A stretch of DNA of 64,000 bases, taken from assembly GCA_030268105.1 (NCBI GenBank), contig BSDZ01000096.1, forward strand, positions 1 to 64,000, written 5' to 3'. Position 1 is the first letter of the stretch. The number at the start of each line of letters is the position of its first letter. This DNA is from Volvox africanus. Lineage: Eukaryota; Chlorophyta; Chlorophyceae; Chlamydomonadales; Volvocaceae. Both the position numbers and the translations under genes were made by a program. The notes beneath the pieces were generated by a model that was not told where the DNA came from, searched no databases, and saw nothing but the letters and a program-made list of their open reading frames with translations. Shown here in pieces: positions 55,401 through 64,000 of this stretch.

Positions 55401-57485
55401 ATCGCATTCACATTCCATTCACATTCACATTCACACAAACACGTATATGAATACCTTCTGGACACCTGGTGCAGGCATCAACGTGCACCGCTTCGCCAAC
55501 CGCATCCCGCTGCTATTTGAAGGCGGCTCCGACGTTATCACAAAGACCGCCCTCAAGCGCATTAACTGGGCGTCCTACAAAATCAACCAGGCCACGACAA
55601 GGTAACCGGGGAAAGTCCCCCACGTGGGGTGGCTTATCTATTCATCGTGTAGTAACTATCACACCCCGCGTCACCTGCTGTCGTTGCCAGGTGATATCTT
55701 TTCTTGTCTTGCTCGGTCCTCTTCTCGTTTGATCTCTTTGCCCTCCATGCCGGCCTGCGGCACCGGCCCCGGGACCTATATCGCGTCCCCTGTTGCCGCT
55801 GCCAGGTGGGTGTGTTCGTGGAGCATTGTGAGCACAAAGATACCTTCAAGGGCGCGGGCAAAGAGTACATCGGTGATGATGTGGAGGAAATGGTGGCGGC
55901 GGTGAAGTCCGCGATCCAGGTTGGTGGGTACAGAATGTGCCTGCTTCGGAAACGACGGGAGGTGTTGAATGCGACGAGCCCGTGAGAAGATGTTGAGGCG
56001 TGGAAGGAAAACGGAACCGCAAACTCAACTTTCACGTGTTGCGACGGGCGCACTTAAGTGCGTTATGTGTATGTGCCAAGAAACGTTCTGTGTGTGTGTC
56101 TGTGTGTCTGTGTGTGCATACGTCCAGAAATGTGCTCTTCAATTATACCCAACCAAAAGCCCCACTTTAATCCTCTCCAATCATTTCGCGTCGACACAGT
56201 GAACGACGTGCGACCAACTGTTAACATTCCCCCCGTTTCCCCTCCATTGCTCAGGCGTGTTGTCTGCAGCTCAAGGTGAAAATCGTCCGCGCGATTGCGG
56301 CCAAGGAGCAGAAGCAGCGCAAGCGAAACCTCACGAAATACATCCCCGATGTTGCCAAGGCGGTCTACTCGGTTTTGGAACGGATGGCGGAGCGTGCTAT
56401 TGAAGCAGGCGGTGGAGGACGTGGAAGCAGTTGGAAGCGCCCTGGGGACAAAGAGGAGGTGAAGCCCGAACAGGAGGCCACGGCGAAGCGGCGGCGGTTG
56501 GAGGTCCATGATTCGCGGCAGTTGCTGCCGGCAGTTGCGAGTCACGAGCTGACGGCGGCGACACTCCAGGCGCGGCTTACTGAGTATGTGGAGCGGATTG
56601 ACACGGACATGGTGCGACTTACGGAAGAGATCCCAGCTTTGTACAACGACACGCGGGGCTTGGATAAGAGCATGGATGCTTTGTTGAACTGTGCATGTGT
56701 TTTGGATCATGCAGGCAGAAGAGAATTGTATGGGGGCTTATTTTTTTAACAGCTTCAATTTTGGAATCGTGTACATTGGGTTCAGTTGGATTTGGCCGGG
56801 GTGGGATGGATTTGGGTGGTCAAAGGAGCACGAGTGGTATGAAGGGTCAAGCAGTCCCCTATGCAGCAGAAGTCATGATCCAGGTATTCCGAGTGGGACG
56901 CATCGGCAACCCCGACCACTACCCGCCGAACCCCTTATTATAGGCCTCTGGGTTCAACCCTTGCTGGGAGTCCCATCCTCCAGGAGGGGGATGTTTGCCG
57001 CCTCATCCCAATGGAAATCAATCAACCTGTGGTCGGACCATCAGTGCCTTTTATTACACACGCCGAGGTTCTTCCCCCTTTCTTCTTCCCTCTTCCTCTG
57101 CAGGCGCTCGAGTACCAGGTACAGCAAGGCTGGCTGCGGGCTGGCCAAGGTACGGAAACCACAGGGAATAATCACGCGCTGCTGTTTACATGTACGAGCT
57201 CCCGAGCACCTTTTTTGTAATGGCTATTTGGTTTGAAAAATAGTGGACCTCAATATTTATTACTCAGTAATTCCTGCACCTTAATGTTGTTTATCCAGGT
57301 GCCGCTGGTAATTGCGTGCATCACGACGCACGGCAAACCCCTTTTCCTCCTGGTGTGCCTTTCGTACCTCTGCCTGCTGTGCTGCAGGAGCCGCTCTACC
57401 TAGTGCCCCTCAGCGCCCGCCACAGTCACAGCCTGGAGCTTCACGCGAACATGTCGTCGTGAAGTTGTTGACTGGATACACATGA
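52486..57485 (+). CDS. TOP6B: DNA topoisomerase VI subunit B, 5'-truncated (instance 4)
   Basis: Same fragment, spanning the copy 4/copy 5 boundary, with its stop at 57483-57485. It carries the most indels. Exon 2 has a lengthened T run near 53028-53034, exon 5 an extra A near 54356, and exon 6 has several missing or extra bases between 54814 and 54957. Exons 10 and 11 have further losses. Because these errors are scattered and private to this copy, I read them as low consensus quality near the contig end rather than decay of a pseudogene, though decay cannot be excluded from one sequence. Confidence 0.8.
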
Positions 57486-58701
57486 CATTGTTAAACGGGC
57501 TGGGGAGGAAAAAGGCTAGCACACAGAGCTTCAGGATAGTGTGTGGGTTCACGGGAACCACCTACATGCTAAATACTTCCCAGTATGGTCACTGAGTGAA
57601 AAGCACAAGACCAGGAGCTCCCCAGGAGAAGGGCAGCGGCCCCAGGGAGGCTGTAACATTACACAAAGAGGACGGCGCCATGAAGATGCGTCAGAGAGTA
57701 AGAGGACTTATTGCTAGGATTGCGCGCGAAGGAAGAGGCGTTTGGGTGATCAGTGGTATTCGATGCGTCGTAATACACCCTTTGAATGGTCCTCTGATTG
57801 TATTTTGACCCATCGCCCGAGAGGTGTCGACAGTACGCGCAAAGCTTGGTTGTCGATCAAGTATCAGGGTCATCTCTCCAGGATACAAGGAACGCCGCAA
57901 GGCTGGCTGCACAGGAGGTTTTATATAGGCGTGCACGAGGGTCCGGGGGATTGCTCTCCGGGACAGCGGCGAAACACTCGGAAATGACAGCGGCGGGTGA
58001 CCGCCTGTCGTTTTTCCGAAAAATCACCCAAAGGAAAGGAAGAGCAGCACCTCAGCCCTACAGAATACACCCCAATGCCCAGCCGTCTACATAACAACAT
58101 GTACTATGCCGCAATGCCCGCAGCTGCCAGGGAGACTCCGCAGGACCGATAATGTACATATCAAGTAGCGACCCCACTATACCAGTGAGATGGCGATGCG
58201 TCCTTTCCCTTTGGCGCCGTCACAGACCAAAGCGCGAAAGCAACTTTGCAGTAAGCAACTTGACACCATAAATCTCTCTGTCTCACCTTATCCAGGCAAG
58301 CTCTCCCTTGCACATCAAAAACACACAGAGCCTTCCACATCGGAGTTCATTGCCTAAACCACCTACCCCCTGCCTCACCTCAAGTTACAGGCCTGTACCT
58401 GCTCGTCGTCAAGCAGGATTGCAACATCAGACGCGCCCCTGGCGGTGACTGTGAAGCCCTTTCAGGTTGCAAGTAAACATGAGAACTGGATGGCACGCCC
58501 CACCTTGTTACACATCTCTTCGCGTCTTCTGCGCTTCTGAGGCGCCCTATCCAATGACCATACCCCCGTCACCCCAAACATTTGGATAGCATAATGTTCA
58601 GGTACACATCCTTACCGGCACAGCATGGACACACAGAGAGACATCAGCCTGGAAGAATACATACATGCCAATCACTTTTGCACCCTACAACCACCCGCAG
58701 C
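57486..58701. other. Convergent spacer, copy 5
   Basis: Same spacer, with more indels than copies 2-4. Nothing additional is seen in it. Confidence 0.6.
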
Positions 58702-61700
58702 TCACGTCGCGACCACCAAACCGGGCCGGCGCCCCTTCTTGCCCTCCACCCGTTTCTCATCACCACTCGTATCATCTGAATTTTCCTTCGCACCGCCGCT
58801 GCCATCGCCACCAGCGCCGCCCTCCTCCTCCCCAGGCCCAGTCTCCGTCTCCATCGTTTTCTCCCCGGTCACCAGCTCTTGGGCCTTACTGGCTCCGGAG
58901 CCGTGCCTGAAACGGTCGATATTCCGGAGCTCTTGTCACATGAAAGGCCGCTTGCCTAGCAACCTTTCAACATCATCCAAATTCAGCACCTGCAGTGTAA
59001 GAGATGAGAAAGTAAAAAAGATCCACGGCTGAAATTTAAAAGCCCGAAACCCTAAACTCAGGAGGGTAAATAGCAACCGCAATTCCGTTGCGATCCGTTG
59101 CCTAAAGCAACTAAGCTGTACACCGTCCTGTGCACCCGGAGGGGAGGGAAACAGACATTCAGACAGACAGGGCGAATCACCGTCCCCATCTCCACATCAT
59201 GCACGTGCATAGGTGCTTAGGGTAGGGTGCCCAGGTGCATACCTCCTTTCGCAGCAGCTCTGCTGTCATGGCCTCAATCTGTTCCCGGTGCTTCTCCACC
59301 AGTGCCACGGTGCGCTTTGTAGGCCATGTCCACAAAGCTGCGGACCTGTGGTGCGGAGTGCATGAGGGTAGGGGCCGGACACGGGCAACGACAACAAGGA
59401 GAGGAAGATGGGTTCTATGACAGACGAGGAACCCATGGGAGAACGGGCTCTAATATTTCCCGAAAGTGTTGGGTATGCGGATCGGTGTCGTCAGCAGTCT
59501 TCACCCAGGAGGATAACTCCAACACATCAAACCGTATACCAACCAGTCCGATGGTACCTTGCTGAGTAATCAGCTGAATTTGCGGAGGAGAGCGAAGTGT
59601 GTCAATTTGACACTAAGAGGAGTCTCTCTCTCACTAATATATTTCTTTCTTTTATTATTACTAAAGAGTATTATATTAATATATATTAAAATATCAATTA
59701 ACCATTAATTCGAGAGGAATAAAAGAGCGCTAAATAGTCATCAAACTCACCTCCTCATCGATAAGTCGGGCCGTCTCATCCGAATAGGGCTTGTCAAAGG
59801 CGTCACGCTCCATGCGGAAGGACACCAGTCCCACCTTCTCATTCATGCCGTACACCGCCACCTGAAGCAGGAATAAGAGGGTGAGGGGCCAACGGAGGCG
59901 GTATGAAGCGCTACGAGGATGTTGGCTAGTGAGCGCCCCGTCCAGCCACTCCCGTAATTCAAAGCGCTAGCATGTGAGCTCCCGGGCAGGCCATAAGAGA
60001 ACCGACAGGCAGAGAAAGGAGTCTGGAATACTGCCGCCACAAGTGCCACATTACGTGATTCTTTATCGCTCAATCCCTAACACAGAGGGCCTTGACATGA
60101 AACATTCCAGCATTCCTCACACCTCCCTTTTCTTTAGCATACTGGAACTCTGCTCCCTCTTCTCCCCTAAGCCCGACCACGAGTCGGAAGACCGCCCTCC
60201 ATTGCCCTTACCTGCGAATACGCCATCTGAGTGATTCTTTCCAGGTCGTTGACTGCTCCCGTACTGATCTTGCCCAGCATCACCTGCTCAGCCGCCCGAC
60301 CGCCCAGAGTTGCGCATACGCGGTCCAGCAGTTGCTCCTTGAGATGCGAGTAAACCATAGAGGGAAGAGTGGGCGAGTTTTGGGGAAACAAAGGTGAGGG
60401 GATAACGGAGAACAAATGGAAACAGAATGGTGTGACGGACATGTCATTTGATTGCCTGTAAGGGGCAGACGAGGAAGGCAGAGATCGCCGATTGCAATGA
60501 CCACGAACCGCAGGCTTACGGTGCTTTCAATATGATAACATTAATATTATATCAATTCATTATACTGAAAGCACGAACCCACAAGCTGCCACCAGATACC
60601 GCCCCTTACCTTCGTTAGCAGCAGGTTCTCGTTGGGGAGATACTGCGCAAAGCCAAGGGTGGCGGTGCCACGAGGTACAATGGACACTTTCAGCAAAAGG
60701 CTCTGCATACTCAAGGAACCAGGAGACCACCGCATGGCCGGACTCGTGGTAAGCCACTGTACGGCGCTCCTCAGTCGAAATGACCTGCGGGTAAGGCATC
60801 AAATATACAGACAGAATGGATAACTAAACTGATTGATCGATGATTGGAGAGGGTGAGGAAATTTTTCATAGAGGAGAGTTTAGTGATCGTGTGTGTTAGG
60901 GAGGGGAGTCACGGCCTTATGTGAGAAGGACTTGCAAAGAGATTAAGGAAGGCGAGCTAACGAAACGCGTCCATGTGGCGCACAAAAGCTGACACCTGCC
61001 TCCCGTCCACGGCTCGTCGCACATCATTCCCACAAGGCGAGTATGCACCCTGTATCATATCGTACCGAAAAACGATACGATAGGAGGATCCCTGACCAAG
61101 AATTGATTACACACCCCAAAACCCTCAACCCACCTTGTTCCTTTTTCTCTAGCCCGCCAATGACCCGGTCAATAGCCGCCTCGAAGTCCGGCAAATCTAC
61201 CGAGTCCCTGCGAACAGCGTGGCATCAGCGTGGGGGGTACAAACAGCGAAAAGAGCCCAGGTCAGCTCCAGGGGGAAGCGGCGGACGAAACATTACATCG
61301 TCCGATGCCACGCCCGCGACAGAATCAAGACCAGACAACTTCTAAGACCTAATAATGCAGCCCCACCATCAGCTGGAGTCTATGACAGCACCACCTCTAC
61401 CCCACACTGCAGACCTTGTCTTTCCTCGCCGCGTGGAAGCGCCCGCCTCATTGCACACGTTGGCGATATCAGCGCCGCTCATGCCTGGCGTCAGCGCTGC
61501 AAGCCGCTCCGCGTAGAAATCGGCCTCACGGGCGAGCTTGAGCTTCCCGAGGTGCACCCGGAATATCTGCTCACGCCCCTTGATGTCCGGAGTATCCACC
61601 GTGATCATGCGGTCAAACCTTGGGGCGAGCAAAGTCATTGCACTATTCGACGGAGGTAATGGAGTTACAGGCTCAACTGAAAAATGGCGACTGCAAAAAA

Positions 61701-64000
61701 GCCGCCAGCCAGCCCCACAAAACTCCCTTCGGGACTCTATCCCTCCCCATCTCCCACGTGCCTTGACCCTAGCCCCAACCCCGCTAAGAAGCCTTAGCAC
61801 AAACCTGTTCCACGCAGTGTTCCCTGCCCACTGCCAGGGCACTAACTTACCTTCCCCGGCCTCAGCAGGGCCTTATCCAGGATTTCGGGCCTGTTCGTAC
61901 CACCCAGGACGACCACTCCGCTTGTGGTGGCGAATCCGTCCATCTGAGGTACAAGGGGTTGGATGCCGCAAGTTTGAGCAACTGTTGCACATACACGTCA
62001 CCTTGGCGTTGTCGTCCTACTCGGACCACTTCATTATGCCAGTCCGTGCATCACGTACAACTCGCCTAAGAGGAAGAAGGAAAAGAAGTCCTCGTCTCCC
62101 CTCCCCTTTCTGCGCCTCCCTCCCTTTTTACTGCCTACCCATCTCTCCCCCATCTTTTTCTCTTCCCCCCCCCTCCCCAGATCCTCACCTCGACCAGCAG
62201 CTGATTGAGCGTGTTCTCTCGCTCATCGTGGCCCCCCATGGCGCCACCGCGACCCGCGAGCCCGGCCGATGGCGTCGATCTCATCAATGAAGATGATGGA
62301 GGGGTTCTGGTTTGCGCGCCTGCGCTAGGTGGATAATGGGAACCCAATGAGAAGTTAATCGATAATGAACTGTAAGCAGCGTATTATATTGTACCACGAT
62401 ACATGTCAACGAAGGAACCACGCATACATATACGCCTCCCTCTCCCCGACAAACAAACAAGCCCTACACTCTTTCCTCCCCGATGAGCAACAGATCTGTC
62501 CAGTCTCGCTGCACCCACCTGCGCGAACAGGTCCCGTACTCGGGCGGGCCCCACCCCGACGAACATCTCCATGAAGTCGCTGCCAGAAATGGAAAGGAAG
62601 GGCACTCCCGCTTCGCCGGCCGTGGCCTTAGCCAGCAGTGTTTTGCCCGTGCCAGGGGGGCCAACCTGCATGGACGCGGATGTGTGTGTGGGTTAGGGAC
62701 GGGACACGAACACATATCCAACCTCTTGGAAAGGTATATATCCATGCCTCAACTTCAACGCTCGGTGAGAGAATAGCTGCCCTCACCTTGGCGGACCTAA
62801 CTCGAAATAACCGCCTCTCAGACAGACTCGACATAACCGTCTTAAAACGTATCCTAAAAGCCACATCCGAACCTGTCCATATCTTGCAACTGACACATAC
62901 TGTGCGCAAGAATTGCCACATACGCATTACACAATACACCCCCTCCATCCATACCTGCGCCTGCGCCTGTTGGCACATATACTCGTCACCATCTGGTTGT
63001 CCTCTTCTTCCCCGTCCCTGTCCTAGCATGCCCTTTACTGGATCCCCGTGCGCACAACTCACGAGCAGCGCGCCCTTCGGAATTTTCGCTCCCAGGTCGA
63101 TGTACTTCTTCGGATCTTCAAAAAGTCTACGAACTCCATAATCTCGGTTTTGGCTTCATCGCAGCCCGCCACGTCCCTGAACACAATACGCTCCTTTGAC
63201 TTGTCCATAAAGGATACGTTGGCCTTCGACTGAAGATTGTGGGCATGAGGGTGGGGTTAACAAGGGGGGTTGGGGAAGTCGGATAAAACGAATCCTGGTT
63301 GCTGATACTGAAGAAGGGAAGACTAACCGTGAGTGGTCGAATGATGGCCGACGTCGTCCAAAGTAAGGAAAGTGGAATGGGGGTGGGTTGGGGAGATGGG
63401 AGCTTCTACAAAGCTCTTTACCAGAGGGACTAAACTAACACAATCACCACCACCACCACAGTCTTTAGAGAGATGTTGCGGTCATAGTTTAATTGTGTTT
63501 AGAGGAGCAGGACCGTGCTTATAAGCCGCTGCAGTTATAGCTACCTGTCTCAATGAAACTGCAAATATCTCCTCGTAAGGCCAGATGCGCAAAGGCCAGA
63601 TGCTCCGCCCGAATATGGCCCCCTCCCACCCACCAGCGTCCCTCCTCAAGGGCCACCGACCACGCGTTCTCCAATAATCATAATACGGTTTTGACACATT
63701 CCAGCTTCGACTGGACTCTTAATAATCCTGCCTTTGTTTTGCCTCCGTGCGTTGGCCCCCCCTTCCGGCCCCACTGGCGCCCCAGGATCCGCACCAGCCT
63801 CCGGGATCAGCATCGTACTATACATACTAGAGATACGAAAACTTCCACCGGATGCATCATTCCCTTACATGGAGGTGCCGCCTGCCTCCCTCGCTCCCTG
63901 CCGCCCCACCCTCCCCGCATGCGCATCCTCGGCCTCACCATGCCGAAGAAGCCTCCCGCGCCGCCCATGCCGCCCCTGCCATTGCGTCCCCCCAGTCCGC
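58702..64000 (-). CDS. AFG3-like mitochondrial m-AAA protease, cut by window end (instance 5)
   Basis: Same gene in copy 5. The stop is at 58702-58704 and the gene runs off the window inside the exon that starts (on the low side) at 63939 and encodes the Gly/Met-rich linker. AAA+ and peptidase exons are all present. Private indels are frequent, for example in the region 61430-61445 and 61800-62100, consistent with falling consensus quality toward the end. Confidence 0.82.
60519..60575. repeat. AT-rich inverted-repeat element, copy 5
   Basis: Same element as 18166-18220, with an extra G in the left arm and an extra base in the interior. Confidence 0.78.

Larger units (their letters stand above)
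56498..64000. repeat. 14.1 kb tandem unit, copy 5 (partial)
   Basis: Fifth copy, cut by the window end after 7503 bases, inside the protease exon that encodes TM2 and the Gly-rich linker. It has many single-base indels, more per kb than copies 2-4. The equivalent end point in copy 1 is about position 7507. Confidence 0.97.

Overview
The window is 4.5 head-to-tail copies of one 14.1 kb unit with no flanking unique sequence. Taking an arbitrary start point in a Top6B exon, the copies begin at 1, 14150, 28267, 42382 and 56498, and the last is cut by the window end. Spliceosomal introns with mostly GT-AG borders split conserved proteins into short exons, so this is nuclear-type eukaryotic DNA. 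A plant/archaeal-type topoisomerase VI B subunit suggests an alga or another lineage that kept that enzyme. I cannot name the organism.

Each unit carries two recognisable genes. On the plus strand is a DNA topoisomerase VI subunit B (TOP6B) gene with eleven visible exons, covering the end of the GHKL domain, the H2TH region, the transducer domain and the C-terminus. On the minus strand is an AFG3/Yta12-type mitochondrial m-AAA protease gene with thirteen visible exons, covering part of the intermembrane-space domain, TM2, the AAA+ ATPase, the HExxH peptidase and an acidic tail. The two genes converge on a 1.2 kb spacer (for example 29257-30465) that may hold a small unassigned minus-strand exon. 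Their 5' ends face each other across a 1.34 kb interval (for example 37025-38363), where the exons for the TOP6B ATP site and for the protease presequence and TM1 are not found. Both genes therefore look 5'-truncated inside the repeat, and this interval is the best candidate for the tandem junction.

The copies differ almost only by single-base indels, many in short homopolymers. The indels break reading frames at different places in different copies, yet every exon is intact in the consensus, and they are densest in about the first 5 kb and the last 10 kb. That pattern points to uncorrected long-read error over near-identical units. The array may be a recent tandem amplification, a circular molecule read or assembled as a concatemer, or an assembly artefact. 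The two gene products have no known joint pathway: one is nuclear DNA decatenation, the other mitochondrial inner-membrane protein quality control. Non-coding structure includes a 55 bp AT-rich inverted-repeat element in one protease intron, several perfect palindromes, and micro/minisatellites in introns.
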